64,000 bases of DNA from JANJWP01 sp964482035 (GCA_964482035.1 CAYZVC010000001.1:434001-498000), one strand, 5' to 3'. Positions 20,773 to 32,119 are shown, counted from the first letter of the stretch. Numbers and translations: made by a program. Notes: a model not told the origin generated them from the letters alone.

Positions 20773-20782
20773 CATTGGTCGG

Positions 20783-23134
20783 CTATGCGGATTCGCCGCT
20801 TGCGTCCATGTCCAACAAACGCTTGATAAGCTGCCTGCGGATTTTGGCGTTCGAGAGGATGCGGTCGACCGAGGCGTCACTCAGCGGCATTTCGGATATT
20901 TTCGCGGGCGCTTCCGGACTGGCTGCCGGAACGACGGGGGCACTGTGCGGCATCGGTTTCGCGATGTTCGCCATTCAGACTCCGGAAAGCGCTCCGTCGA
21001 CTTTCTCCTGCACTTGCGGGACGATGAACGCCCGCGGTACGTTCGGAAGGTCTATTCGACGGGTTTCGGCCGTTTCGGTAGCGTCTCTCATGATTTCTCC
21101 GGGGGTCTTCATGACGTAGTCGCCGCGGGGAAGGTCGCGGAGTTCGTGGAACGAAGTGTTTCCAAGGAGGACCTGACGCACGCCCTCTTCGAAGATCATG
21201 TTCATGAAGTGCTTCTCGCGGATGAACTCGATGACTTCGCGGTACGGCTTGCCTTCGCGGATCATGTCGCGGACCATCGACGTGAGCGTGAGCTGTTCGA
21301 CGATGACCTGGAGCGACCGGTATCCCTCGCCGTCGCACTTCTTGCATCCGCAGGGCGACTTGATCTTGTATTTCGACCAATCGCGTTCGAGCTCGTCGAC
21401 GACGTGGTCGTCGATGTCCATCCCTCGGAAGTATTCCCGTCCGGGGAATATCGGCATGTCTTCGGCACAATCGCAAAGCCTGCGGATGAGACGCTGGTTC
21501 AATACCGTGACGACGGTGGACGATATGAGCCATTCCGCGACGCCGAGCTGGATGAGGCGGACGATGGATCAAAGGGCGTCTTCGGTATGGAGCGTAGAAA
21601 GCACCAAATGTCCGGTGAGCGCGGCCTGCGTGGCGATTTGAGCGGTTTCCGTATCGCGGATTTCCCCTACGAGTATGACATCCGGGTCTTGGCGGAGGAC
21701 CGAACGGATGGCTACGGGATACGTGAAGCCGCGAGCCTCGTTGATGGCGGACTGGTTGACGAACTCCCCGGCACGGTATTCTACCGGATCTTCGAGGGTG
21801 ACGATGTTCGTCCCTTCTCACGCGACGTGTTGGATGGCACGGTGGAGCATGGTGGTCTTACCCGAGCCCGTAGGTCAGGTGACGAGGATGACCCCGTTCT
21901 TCTTGTTCATCACGCTCACGAGCTGGCGCTCAATGCGCGGGGGAAGGTTGGAATCGTAGAGACTTTTCCGACTCATGTCCTGGAGGAGCATGCACAGTAC
22001 GAGCTTTTCGCCGTAAATCGTCGGCATGGTGCTGACGCGGATGTCCACGATATGTCCGCCGAGCGCGCGCATGAACGAACCGTCCTGCGGAAGATGGAGC
22101 TTGGTGATGTCGAGTTTGCTCGCGTGTTTCACTACGTTCAAAAAACCGCGCAGATTGTCGGTGGCGAAACGGTCGACTTTACGGAGTTTTCCGTTTATGC
22201 GCATCCGGACGGTGACTTCGCCGTCGCACGGTTCCACGTGGATGTCGGAAGCTCCGCGGAGCACCGCGAGGAACATGAGCTTGTTGAGGTACCGTACGTG
22301 CTTGCTGGCTTCCAAAGCGTCCATGCCGCTGGGTGCCGTGGATATCTTGCTTCCGAAAAGGTAGTCGTACCCTTTTTTTATGGTGGCTGAATTACAGACG
22401 TACGCGCTCACTTCGGCTCACGTTTCCTTTTCGATGCGGTCGATGAAATCCTTGTTCAGGGGATCGGCCATGACGATGGAGAGGTGCGCCGTTTTCGCTT
22501 CGCCGTCTTTCGGGGACGCCTTCGCCTGCAACGATTCGATATAGAATATCGGCAGGGATTTGGTTTCGGTCCAAAGGCTTTTCGGCACGCGTTTCAACAC
22601 GTCTTTCATTTCGGGGTCTATCGCGGCGAAATCGTCTCGGGATATGTCGAGATATTGGATTCCGAGCTGTCGGGAAACCGCCATGAGTATCGACTGCTCT
22701 TCGGCCAGTCCGCATTCTACGAGGACTTCCCCGAAGGGCTTCCCTCAGGAAAGTTTCTGAGCGGCGAGCCCCTGGTCGAGCTGCTCGCGGGTAATGACTT
22801 TTTCATTGAGGAGGACTTCGCCGATTTTCAGCCGACGTCCAACGTCTTTCATGGCCTTCGCGAAGACCTGCTCGGTCACCCAGCCTTTGCCGGTAAGGAT
22901 TTCGCCAAGTTGGGCATTGCTGATTCGCTGTTCGTTCAACGCTTGCGAAAGCTGGTCGGGAGTGATGTATCACTCCTCCAAAAGCACCTCTCCGATGGGC
23001 TTGTCCCGAAAAGGGATGAAATCGGCCGGAGCGACGGGCGCGTCCGGTTCTTTTCTTTTCCAAATATGGGCAGGAGGAGCGTCCGAAGCATTCGCGGCGG
23101 GCGTCTCTCCGTCGGGTTTCAGGCTGTTGGTCAT
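20783..23134 (-). CDS. GspE/PilB-type type II/IV secretion assembly ATPase
   Basis: 783 residues, joined across about nine TGA Gly codons. Two N-terminal MshEN-like modules ([46 protein letters not shown]) come before the SDIHVEP block of the N2 domain, Walker [11 protein letters not shown], the Asp box [11 protein letters not shown], Walker [14 protein letters not shown], the His box LSTLHTEDA and a Cys-rich zinc element ([18 protein letters not shown]). The first Gly of Walker A is TGA. It powers pilus or pseudopilus assembly and so is the motor candidate for the four pilin-like proteins of this window. Start ATG 23132-23134, stop TAG. Confidence 0.93.
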
Positions 23135-23260
23135 GTTCGGATTATGCGGAAACGGAAGGAATTATCAAGCCTACTCGTTCTCGGAAAAAGAACCCGGACG
23201 AAAGACATTTGCCCAAATCGCCTTGCGGACTAAAATCGGTGGGAATAACCCCGAACATTG

Positions 23261-23729
<469 letters not shown>

Positions 23730-23743
<14 letters not shown>

Positions 23744-24449
23744 AGCGGACTGATCGCTCACCGAATACGTTTGACCGGCCGTGCCGAAGCTGTTTTCAGA
23801 GACCGTGGCCGCCTTAGAGCGCGCGGAAAGGAAACTCCGAAGGGGAGGGAGCCTCCATACCGAAGACATCGCCGGAATCAGGGACATCTACCATGAAGAA
23901 TCCCTCGACGCCCAGTCGTTGAAATACCTGGTATGAACGAAGGTCTCGCTTTTCGTCGGCGAATATACGGACAAGGCCGAAATGGCCGAGACGGTCATTT
24001 CCGACATTCGGAAATCCGTAAGCGAAACGTCGGCCAGGGTAGTGGAAGTCCTTTCGGAAACCTCGTGGGCTTCGACTTTTTTCCAATCGTCGCTTTCGTA
24101 TCTGGAATTGTGCGAAAGCAGAAAGGGGCGCGCCGACGATCCGTGAATCGTGGACGACGTGCTGTTCGGCTTCATCGGGGAGGATTTCGACAAGGCCCGC
24201 TCCGCCATGGAATCCGCGAACGTCGCCGCGGGCGACGCGATAGCCGACCTCCAGGGAGAAATCGCGTTCGTCGCGAATTCCGGCAACAATCCCGAAAGGC
24301 TCTCGAAACTCGCTATCGAGCGGGCGATTCTTGCCTGAAAGCTCAATAACGAAGCGAAACCGACGATGGATGCCGTGAAATCGGATTTCGAGAAGCTCCG
24401 GAAAAGGGCGGCGAAACACGGGTACAAGCTTTCGTTCGCTTGGGATTAA
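23730..24449 (+). CDS. Helical protein of unknown function overlapping folA
   Basis: 239 residues with five TGA Gly codons. The ATG at 23730 lies inside the end of folA (14-base overlap), so translation is probably coupled. I do not recognise it: long charged helices, no signal peptide and no membrane segment; several standard-code fragments in this stretch belong to it. The start is the least certain part, because a GTG at about residue 19 is also in frame. Confidence 0.65.
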
Positions 24450-24456
24450 ATCTCCG

Positions 24457-24485
24457 TTGATTTTCAAGGTATTCCGTCCTACAAT
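24457..24485 (+). promoter_or_regulatory. Promoter of the third pilin-adhesin gene
   Basis: TTGATT, 17-base spacer, TACAAT, starting just after the previous stop codon and 28 bases before ATG 24514. No Shine-Dalgarno is evident. Confidence 0.65.
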
Positions 24486-24513
24486 AGGGGGGAATACTTT
24501 TCATACTCGCAAT

Positions 24514-26772
24514 ATGCGAAACACGAAACGCCTCCCGCTTACCGATTCGGTCTCTTCCCGCGTCTCGAAAGCGTTGAGAAAGGCCGCTTCCCGCAGGTTT
24601 ACCGGATTCACTCTCGCGGAACTCGTCGTCGTAATCGCCGTTTTGGCGATCCTCGCCGCCATCGGGTTCCTCGCGCTTTCCGGATATTCGCAGGACGCCA
24701 AGGATTCCGCAGTGAAAGCCAACGTGCGCTCGCTGTATTCCGCCATCGCTTCGGAATCCGCCATAACCGGAAATTCCCCGAGGTACTACGTCGTGCACGA
24801 TACCGGCTCGGCTTTGACGTGAGCGTTCGCGTACGTTGACGGAACGCCCATGGCCCTGACCTGAGGAGCTTGGAGCGAAGCGGGAACCAATTATTCGGCA
24901 GGGGAGCCGGATTACGTGAAACTGAAGATCGACCCAGCGAAATTCAGGGCCTCGTACCGTTTCGCCGAACCGGAAGCTTTCCCTTCCGCCATGGCTGCCG
25001 TTTCGGGCAAAGTGAACGTGGGAGCGGTAGATTTCACCGTAAAGTCCGCGAAGCCCCGTTCGGTTTCCTATTTTCAAGTCGCGGGCATCAGCCCCGCCAC
25101 GGGAGCGGTTTCCGTTTCGGGGAATTACCCAGCCTCCTCCTGATCGGTGCTCGGTCTCGTGAAGGCGCCGGGGTCGACCGAGGCGCTCGTCGACGGAGGA
25201 AAGGCCGGCACTTCCGCCGGCTGCGCTTCGGGAACCGTGGGCGGCTACTCCGTACCAGCCCTTGCTCACGGCGCTTCGGCTTCCGTCTCCAAGCCGGTAG
25301 TCTCCTGAACCGGACTTACGATCGGCACGAAATCCGGCAACGCCTCCTGCTCTTTCGCTTCCGTAACCGCGTCCGACACATCCGTGTCGTGCGTATCAGG
25401 ATGGGTGGAAGGCGCGTCGCTTTCTTGCGTACAGGACGTCTGCGGAGGAACGATTGCCGACTCCAACGCCCACTCTACGGCAACTTCGCAGTCCGTGTCG
25501 GGAAACTGGGCGCGGTCCGCGACCGCCGGACTCTGTACCTGGGACTGCAATTCGGGATACGGTTGGGATTCGGGTACCTCCACCTGTAAGGCCTCGGTAC
25601 CGGGAACCTGCGGAACGGCCTCAAAAACCTACGCCTTCCTCGACTCCTCCTTCTGAACCGATACGTACTGCGGACAATGAACGCCCTCGTCCACTCCGGC
25701 CTTCCCGACGGCAGGATCTTCCGTAACGTGGACCTGTAACGGTCTCTGGAACGGGGCGGCGTCTCCGGTATGCACGGCTTCGCGTGGGTCATGCGCGGCC
25801 AATCCCTCTTTCACGAACCTCTGAACGCTGACGTCCGGCAATCCGACCGCAATGGCTACCGCCTGGACGTATTCGGCGACTCCGGGCATTTGCACGTACG
25901 CCTGCTGAACCGGATATTCGGGCACGTCGTGCCTTACGCAGGCCATCGTCGGAAACGACGCCTCCGGCAGGACATGGGCCGACGGATCGTACGCGGCAAG
26001 TTGTAAGGAATACAGGAACGGGATCGGAAACAAGACGTACGCCTGAGCGACCGGCGACGGCATCTATTGGATAGATCCGGACGGAGTGGGCGTCATGGCG
26101 GGATTCAAGGTCCAATGCGATATGACGAGCGACGGGGGAGGGTGGACGATCATCAGCGAATCCCTCGCGAACGCCACTTCCGATCCATCGGCTCCGTTCA
26201 ACGTCGGCTGGAACGTCCTGAAAACTTCGGGCGTAGGTACGATGACGAATCCGAATACCAACTTCCACATCTCGATGGATCGGTATTTGGCGATGGCGAA
26301 TGCTTCGAAGCAGGTAGATTACGCATGGTATGGAAAAAGCGGCAAACCTGCCGACCCTTGGCAAAAAACCATCCAATATTCGAACCATTATCTGTCGAGC
26401 GACGGGTATTTCACCTGGAACGGTACCGCCACCTACGCGCTTAACAGTCTCGTCGCGTACAACGGGGTCCGGCTCACGACGTACGATGCCGACAACGACA
26501 GCAACACCTCGGGCAACTGCGCGGACATTTCCGTGTATTGATCGTTCGGATGGTATACTTCCTGCCACTCGGCCCACATCTGGAGCCAGACTCCGGAATG
26601 GTCGGCGACGTGCGCGCCGGGTGCCGTCGAGGCCGCACTGCCATGATACGGATATACGGGCGCGATGTTTGTCCGCTGAGGCAGCGCCGTCTGCAACGGG
26701 TATTCCAACCGCTGACCGGACGCGGCGGGGTCGTACAACACGTGGTACGAACTCAAAATCATGATCAGGTAA
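24514..26772 (+). CDS. Large pseudopilin-like adhesin with Cys-rich modules and fibrinogen-type domain
   Basis: 752 residues, joined across a dozen or so TGA Gly codons. A 30-residue basic leader precedes GFTLAELVVVIAVLAILAA, the prepilin cleavage site and helix, then the same GYSQDAKDSAVKANVRS segment as the other pilins. The middle holds several Cys-rich repeats (CASGTVGG, CVSGWVEGASLSC, CTWDCNSGYGWDSG, WTCNGLWNGAASPVC). The C-terminal part has the fibrinogen-type signature YWIDPDGVGV and CDMTSDGGGW, and a Cys-containing end. It is probably surface-displayed and disulfide-stabilised. Stop TAA 26770-26772. Confidence 0.85.
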
Positions 26773-26775
26773 TCC

Positions 26776-26803
26776 TTGACAAACTCCGACTTCCCAGTAA
26801 TAA
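26776..26803 (+). promoter_or_regulatory. Promoter of the 26.8 kb membrane protein
   Basis: TTGACA, 16-base spacer, TAATAA, immediately after the stop of the pilin gene. Confidence 0.55.
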
Positions 26804-26844
26804 CGAACTCGTTCTTGCACCACCAATAGAGAAAGGAGTACGGC

Positions 26845-27393
26845 ATGGAACAAAATACCAAAAACAATACCTCATTCGTCTTCGAGGATTACCTTCCGGT
26901 CATCCTCATGGCGGCATTCTTCGTTACGGCGTGTTTCGTACCGTTGGCGTTCGGCTCACCGGCCTCGTTCGTTTTCGGCGCTGCGGTAACCGCGCTCGCA
27001 TGCTTCGTTTCGCTTCCGTACTTGGGAGTCGAACATTACGACTCGTTCCTCGACGCCATGTTCGAGATGGGTCTTGGCGTAGCCGCGGTAATCGGGCTTT
27101 TCTTCCTTCTGGACGGAACTTTCGCTCCGGCGGGATACGCGTTGCCGTTGATGGCCACGCTGAAAAGCACGGCGCTCGCCATCGCCCCGGCGGTGATCTT
27201 CTTCCTTTGGTCGTTCTCCAGCGTTCTCGCCGGACGCCGCAAGCGTTCGAAGAAGATGTTGGCCGACGCTCGGGAAAGCGCGGAAGAAACCCTCCGCCGT
27301 TCGCGCCAAGTGACCGAAGAATGCCAAGCAGCGCTCAAACGCAGCGACGAAATCCTCAACCAAGGAAAAAACGGTTCCGCGAATCCCGCGTAA
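26845..27393 (+). CDS. Membrane protein with cytoplasmic coiled-coil tail
   Basis: 182 residues, not recognised. AAAGGAG precedes ATG 26845. Hydrophobic segments: YLPVILMAAFFVTACFVPLA, FVFGAAVTALACFVSL, MGLGVAAVIGLFFLL and IAPAVIFFLWSFSSVLA (about four passes). After RRKRSKK there is a charged helix of about 45 residues, likely in the cytoplasm by the positive-inside rule. No TGA codons; own promoter and terminator. Confidence 0.75.
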   Translation: MEQNTKNNTSFVFEDYLPVILMAAFFVTACFVPLAFGSPASFVFGAAVTALACFVSLPYLGVEHYDSFLDAMFEMGLGVAAVIGLFFLLDGTFAPAGYALPLMATLKSTALAIAPAVIFFLWSFSSVLAGRRKRSKKMLADARESAEETLRRSRQVTEECQAALKRSDEILNQGKNGSANPA

Positions 27394-27412
27394 TCCGCTA
27401 TTCCGAAACGCG

Positions 27413-27441
27413 AATCCCCCTCGAAAAGAGGGGGATTTTTT
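27413..27441 (+). terminator. Rho-independent terminator
   Basis: AATCCCCCTC-GAAA-AGAGGGGGATT stem followed by T's. Confidence 0.9.
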
Positions 27442-27504
27442 GCAATACGTGAAATACGTTATATCATAACTCAAATTTAACATTTATTACGTTTCCTGTC
27501 GCTT

Positions 27505-28185
27505 ATGAAAAATCCGATACGGACCGCCGCAGTTTCGGGCTTCGCGTTTTCGGCAGCGATGATCGGAACGTTCGTCGCGTATGCGGCCATCTCTTCCGTA
27601 TGGACGAGTACGGCGGGTTTCGAAGCGTCGAACGGGACTCCTCTGTCCTCCGCTACGTGGAACCAGCTCGTCGGAAACGTCCAGCAACTCAAGGACGCCT
27701 CCGGTACTGCCGGCACTATTGCCGGAATCAAGGCGCAACAGACCCGCACCCAATGAACGTATACCGCTCCGATTTCGTGAAACGGGGTGGCGCTGACTCC
27801 GCTCGATATCACCATAACCCCCAAATAAGCGGGGAACATGGTCATTGTCGAATGGAACGTAGACGGGGAATGACAGCATGACATATCTTTCGTAGCCACG
27901 AGGAACTGAACGGTGATGGCGGACTCCGTTGACGGTTCGAACAATCGATACTCCTGAATCACGTCGCCGGATTACGATCCGGACAATAACAGCACTCCGA
28001 ATGAAAAAGTCATCAGGATAATTGACTTTAACAGCCTTTCTACCGCATCCACGTACTCCCTCCTCGTAAGAAGTTCCGACGGGGGAACGCGGGTCTTCAA
28101 CCTCAATAGGTCGACAGGAAGCGCCGGAACGGACGTCTATGAAAACGGAATGTCCACCGTCACCGCCACCGAAGTCTATCAATAA
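27505..28185 (+). pseudogene. Secreted tail-fibre-like protein interrupted by one in-frame TAA
   Basis: The frame runs from ATG 27505 to TAA 28183-28185 (227 codons) with several TGA Gly codons, but has an extra TAA at 27826-27828, about residue 108. The same frame continues on both sides with ordinary codon use (DITITPK, then AGNMVIVEWNVDGEG), so this looks like a single nonsense change and not two genes. The N-terminus has one hydrophobic signal or anchor segment (AVSGFAFSAAMIGTFVAYA) followed by WTSTAGFEASNG and WNQLVGNVQQLKDA, a pattern seen in phage tail and similar surface proteins. Readthrough or a restart cannot be excluded. Confidence 0.6.
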
Positions 28186-28195
28186 TCTCCCCCCG

Positions 28196-28231
28196 TCCTC
28201 CGAAGCGAATCCGGCATCGGAGGATTTTTTT
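28196..28231 (+). terminator. Rho-independent terminator
   Basis: TCCTCCGA / TCGGAGGA stem followed by seven T. Confidence 0.85.
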
Positions 28232-28252
28232 GTCAATTCCCCCTAAGTATCC

Positions 28253-28280
28253 TTGCGCGCAAGCCAAAAAACCGTATATT
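28253..28280 (+). promoter_or_regulatory. Likely valS promoter
   Basis: TTGCGC, 16-base spacer, TATATT, about 30 bases before the ATG at 28311. Confidence 0.45.
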
Positions 28281-28310
28281 CCGATAGTCTTATATCCTGA
28301 CGCACCCGCT

Positions 28311-30956
28311 ATGGAATTCCCGAAACGTTACGAACCCAAATCCTTTGAAGACGCCATCGGAAAGCGCGACGAAGAAGCCGGTTACTACCAGCCTCAAGAA
28401 AGCCGCACCGGAAAGACCTTCTACATTCCGATTCCGCCTCCCAACGTAACGGGAAACCTCCACATCGGCCATGCCTTGACGCTCACGCTCGAGGACATCA
28501 TGGTGCGTTACCACCGCATGAAGGGCGACTCCACCCTCTGGGTCCCCGGAACCGACCATGCGGGTATCGCCACGCAGGCTAAAGTCGAGCAGAAACTCGC
28601 GAAGGCAGGGAAGACCCGCGACGACCTCGGACGCGAAAAATTCCTCGAAGAAGTCTGGAAATGGAAGGACGAGTACGCCGCCAACATCAACAACCAGGCC
28701 CGCAAGATGGGCGCTTCTTGCGACTGGTCGAAAGAACGCTTCACGCTCGACGCCGGACTGAACCGAAACGTAGAACACGTTTTCGTCGACCTCTACAACA
28801 AGGGTCTGCTTTACCGCGGCGAATACATGGTCAACTATTCTCCGGTTCTCGGTTCGGTCATCTCCGATATCGAAGTCGACTACCGTGAGGAAGATGCCAA
28901 GATGTACTACGTCACGTACTTCGTCTCGGGTTCCGACAACGAACTCACCATCGCCACCACCCGTCCCGAGACGCTCCTCGCCGACCAGGCCGTAGCCGTC
29001 CACCCGAAGGACAAACGCTTCAAGAAACTCATCGGACGCTCGGTCATCCTCCCGATCGTCAACAAGGAGATTCCGATCATCGCCGACGAAATGGTCGACA
29101 TGGAATTCGGAACCGGGGCCCTCAAAATCACCCCGGCGCACGACCCGGCCGACTTCGAAGCCGGCAAGCGCCACAACCTCAAACTCGACTACCGCGTCAT
29201 CGACAAGAACGGCGTCATGACCAAAGAGGCCGGCATCTTCGCAGGCCAGGACGCGGCTACTACCGCCCGTGACAACGTAGTAGAACTCCTCAAGGCGAAG
29301 GGCAACCTCGTCAAAATCGAACCGTACAAGCACAAGGTAGGATACTGCTCCCGCGGACACTGCAAGATCGAATCGGTCGTTTCGACCCAATGGTTCGTCA
29401 AATCTTCCGAGCTCGCCAAGAAGGTCATGGTCGGACACAAGAAAGGCGATTTCAAAATCGTTCCGCCCCGTTTCAACAAGACCTTCGAAGAATGGATGGG
29501 CAACCTCCGCGACTGGTGCGTATCCCGCCAACTCTGGTGGGGACACCAGATTCCGGCCTACTACGACGTCAAAACCGGCGAACTCGTAGCCGTTTCCCTC
29601 AATCCCGAAGAAGTCTACGCCAAATTCGGCAAAGAGAACGTCCGCCGCGACGACGACGTGCTCGATACTTGGTTCTCCGCCGCGCTTTGGCCGTTCTCCA
29701 TCCTCGACTGGACGCCTGAGAATCCGGGCGAACTCTTTAAGAAGTTCTACCCGGCGAGCGTGCTCGAAACGGGCTACGACATCCTCTTCTTCTGGGTCAT
29801 CCGCATGCTCCTCATGGGCTATGAATACACCGGAAAGACCCCGTTCGAGACCATCTACCTCCACGGTCTCATCTTCGACGAAACCGGTCGCAAGATGTCG
29901 AAATCTTGGGGGAACGTCGTCGATCCGCTCGACGTCATCAAAGACCATTCCACCGACGCGCTCCGTCTCTCGGTCGTCGTAGGGAACACCCCGGGCAACA
30001 ATCTCAACTTCTCGCTCCGTACGGTCGAAAACAACACACTCCTCCTCAATAAGCTCTGGAACGTCGCTCGCTTCGTATGGATGAACGTCGGCGACGTCAA
30101 GGACGATCACAAGGCCATCCACGACCGCATCGTCGCGAATGCCGACAAGCTCCTTCCGCACGAGAAGTGGATTCTTTCCCGCACCCGTTACGTCGTCGAC
30201 AAGGTGACCGATGGCATGGAGAAATTCAATTTCTCGGAAACCGGTTCCGATCTCATCAGCTTCATGCGAGACGAGTTCGCCGACTTCGCCATCGAGGAAT
30301 ACAAGATCACCAAAGAATCCTCCGTCCTCGGAACCGACGTCATGGGCTACTGCCTCCTGACCATCCTCAAGCTTCTCCACCCGTACGTTCCGTTCGTAAC
30401 CGAAGAACTCTACAACCGCATCACCGACGGCAAGATCCTCATCACGAGCGAATGGCCGGAATGTGCGTTCGAACGCGACGAAGCGCTCGAAAAGGACATG
30501 TCGCTCCTCTACGACGTCATCCGCGAAATCCGCAACATCCGCGCTTCCAAGGGAATCAAACCGGGCGAAGCCATCCCGGCCACCATCCGCGCACCCAAGA
30601 AGACCGCCACCGCGGTATCGGCGAACGAAGCCATCCTCAAGGGTCTCGCCAAGATTTCCGAGCTCAAGGTCACGAGTGACAAGGTCGAAGCGGGCGACAT
30701 GGCGTACGGAGTCGTGGGCGACGTCGACATCTACCTCGACGCGGGCTCGCTTATCGACCACGAAGCCGAAAAAGCCCGTCTCAAGGCCGAAATCGTGAAC
30801 AAGAAGGAGTACGTCCGCACCATGGATCTGAAACTTACCAACCAGGAGTTCATCAAGAACGCTCCGGAAAAGATCATCCGCATGGAACAGGAAAAAAAGC
30901 GCATCGCCGAAGAACAGCTCGAAAAGCTCCTTCAGAAATTCGCGACCTACGAATAA
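28311..30956 (+). CDS. valS: Valine--tRNA ligase
   Basis: 881 residues, full length. The HIGH motif is PPPNVTGNLHIGHAL, the editing domain holds TTRPETLLADQAV, the family motif RDWCVSRQLWWGHQIP is present, and the class I loop is KMSKSWGN (the common form has KGN). A C-terminal coiled coil ends the protein. It charges tRNA-Val and clears Thr-tRNA-Val. No TGA Gly codon in 881 residues. ATG 28311 (MEFPKRYEP) starts just after the promoter. A terminator follows. Confidence 0.97.
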   Translation: MEFPKRYEPKSFEDAIGKRDEEAGYYQPQESRTGKTFYIPIPPPNVTGNLHIGHALTLTLEDIMVRYHRMKGDSTLWVPGTDHAGIATQAKVEQKLAKAGKTRDDLGREKFLEEVWKWKDEYAANINNQARKMGASCDWSKERFTLDAGLNRNVEHVFVDLYNKGLLYRGEYMVNYSPVLGSVISDIEVDYREEDAKMYYVTYFVSGSDNELTIATTRPETLLADQAVAVHPKDKRFKKLIGRSVILPIVNKEIPIIADEMVDMEFGTGALKITPAHDPADFEAGKRHNLKLDYRVIDKNGVMTKEAGIFAGQDAATTARDNVVELLKAKGNLVKIEPYKHKVGYCSRGHCKIESVVSTQWFVKSSELAKKVMVGHKKGDFKIVPPRFNKTFEEWMGNLRDWCVSRQLWWGHQIPAYYDVKTGELVAVSLNPEEVYAKFGKENVRRDDDVLDTWFSAALWPFSILDWTPENPGELFKKFYPASVLETGYDILFFWVIRMLLMGYEYTGKTPFETIYLHGLIFDETGRKMSKSWGNVVDPLDVIKDHSTDALRLSVVVGNTPGNNLNFSLRTVENNTLLLNKLWNVARFVWMNVGDVKDDHKAIHDRIVANADKLLPHEKWILSRTRYVVDKVTDGMEKFNFSETGSDLISFMRDEFADFAIEEYKITKESSVLGTDVMGYCLLTILKLLHPYVPFVTEELYNRITDGKILITSEWPECAFERDEALEKDMSLLYDVIREIRNIRASKGIKPGEAIPATIRAPKKTATAVSANEAILKGLAKISELKVTSDKVEAGDMAYGVVGDVDIYLDAGSLIDHEAEKARLKAEIVNKKEYVRTMDLKLTNQEFIKNAPEKIIRMEQEKKRIAEEQLEKLLQKFATYE

Positions 30957-30971
30957 GAATGCTATCATCGA

Positions 30972-31001
30972 GGCGGATGTCCCGTGGACGTCCGCCTTTT
31001 C
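30972..31001 (+). terminator. Terminator after valS
   Basis: GGCGGATGTCC-CGT-GGACGTCCGCC stem (one G-T pair) followed by TTTT. Confidence 0.8.
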
Positions 31002-31017
31002 TTAAAGAAACGATCTC

Positions 31018-32028
31018 TTGAGAACCGCTGATTTTCCCAACGCCGTTGGGCTCCGCGAACTCCGTCCGGAGGAAATCCCCGCGGAATTGAAATGAATTTC
31101 CGAATACGTTCGCTCCGGCATTGACGATGCCGTGCTCGCCGATTCCATACTTTCGGACGCCTTCGTTGCGAGCGAGGAGGCGTTTTGCGTAAAATCCGAC
31201 AGCAGAATCCTTTCCGGCCATTTCGACTCCATGCCCATCGTCCCCGGCGTAGTCTCCAAAAGACTCGCCGCAGCGGTACTGGGGAAGGACTTGTATTCGT
31301 CGGTAAAATTTCCTAGCGGGCGGAGGCTTTCGTGGAAAACGGAATTCGCTGCGCCTTTGACCGTCTGATCCAAGCCGAAAATCGTGCTTGACGACGGTTC
31401 GTACCGACTCGCCGAAGGCGGAAAAACATTCGCGACGTTCACGTACGGGGAAACGGAAGAAGATCTGCAAAGGAAGCCCCATGATTTCGGAGCGACGAAC
31501 GTGAAGGACATGTACCACGCTTTCGCGAACGACGTCCCGCTCGACGATGCCGACAAATTCGTACTCCAGGACGCGCCGTTCCGTTTCGTTACGACCGGTG
31601 GCGAGTTCGAACACCAGCCGTCGGACCGAAACGCGACTTTTCTCGGCGGATATTTCGATATCCCCTGGAATTTCGCCTTCGTTGACGAGAACGACCAGGT
31701 TCCCGACGAAATCGTAGAGGAATCCGTAGCCCAAATCGCCTCTTTCGCGTATGCGAAATCCCGCAAGCTCCCGGAAGTCCGTCTTGAAAACGGCGAATTC
31801 AATCCGAAGGCGCAGGTTCTGACGTTCAAATCCTCCGTTGCGGAATCCGGTATACGAAAAATCTTCGCGGGAGATCGCCTCTCCGTAGCCATCGACATCG
31901 TAGAGGAAGAAGGTCGGACGGTAAAATTCGCCTACGAAGCCTGGAACTCCACCCACGCACGCGTCTTGAAGGGCGTGATAGAAGGCTCGGCGGTACCGCT
32001 CAAGCTCCTGAAAAGGATGGTCGGCTAG
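31018..32028 (+). CDS. Probable double hot-dog domain protein (FabZ/dehydratase-like fold)
   Basis: 336 residues if TTG 31018 is the start; no ATG lies in the first 60 codons, so the start is uncertain. Two TGA Gly codons. The first half has GHFDSMPIVPGVVSKRL, which fits the hot-dog helix region of FabZ (GHFPxxPIxPGV), followed by a KFPSGRRLSWKTEF strand pair. The second half has a looser copy, GGYFDIPWNFAFVDENDQVPDEIVEESVAQ. In FabZ the His of GHF is catalytic; it is kept in the first half only. Acyl-thioester dehydratase or binding activity is inference. Alternative: an unrelated alpha/beta protein with chance similarity. Confidence 0.5.
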
Positions 32029-32049
32029 CCCACATGGAGCCTACGTTCG

Positions 32050-32079
32050 AAAAAAGCGCGGCGAATTCCGCGCTTTTTT
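32050..32079. terminator. Rho-independent terminator
   Basis: AAAAAAGCGCGG-CGAATT-CCGCGCTTTTTT, symmetrical. Confidence 0.85.
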
Positions 32080-32106
32080 GCGCGCGGAGAAGGGAAGTGG
32101 TACCAT
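32078..32106 (+). promoter_or_regulatory. Promoter of the 32.1 kb gene
   Basis: TTGCGC, 17-base spacer, TACCAT; the ATG at 32120 lies only 14 bases past the -10, so the message would be leaderless or nearly so. Confidence 0.45.
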
Positions 32107-32119
32107 AAAAGAAAAACCC

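Noticed and set aside
20699..22390. 563-codon plus-strand frame opposite the GspE/PilB gene
   Set aside because: The minus strand carries all GspE motifs in order; the plus frame is Arg/Asp-rich noise.
27477..28236. Minus-strand frames (161 and 249 codons) opposite the interrupted tail-fibre-like gene
   Set aside because: I considered whether the minus frame is the real gene because the plus frame has a TAA. The plus frame has a signal segment, promoter-side spacing, typical codons and a terminator; the minus frame has none of these.
28290..30968. 892-codon open frame antisense to valS
   Set aside because: It is the shadow of valS, produced by strongly GC-biased codons and few TAA/TAG. The composition (very rich in Asp/Glu/Val/Phe) is not protein-like, and valS itself is certain.
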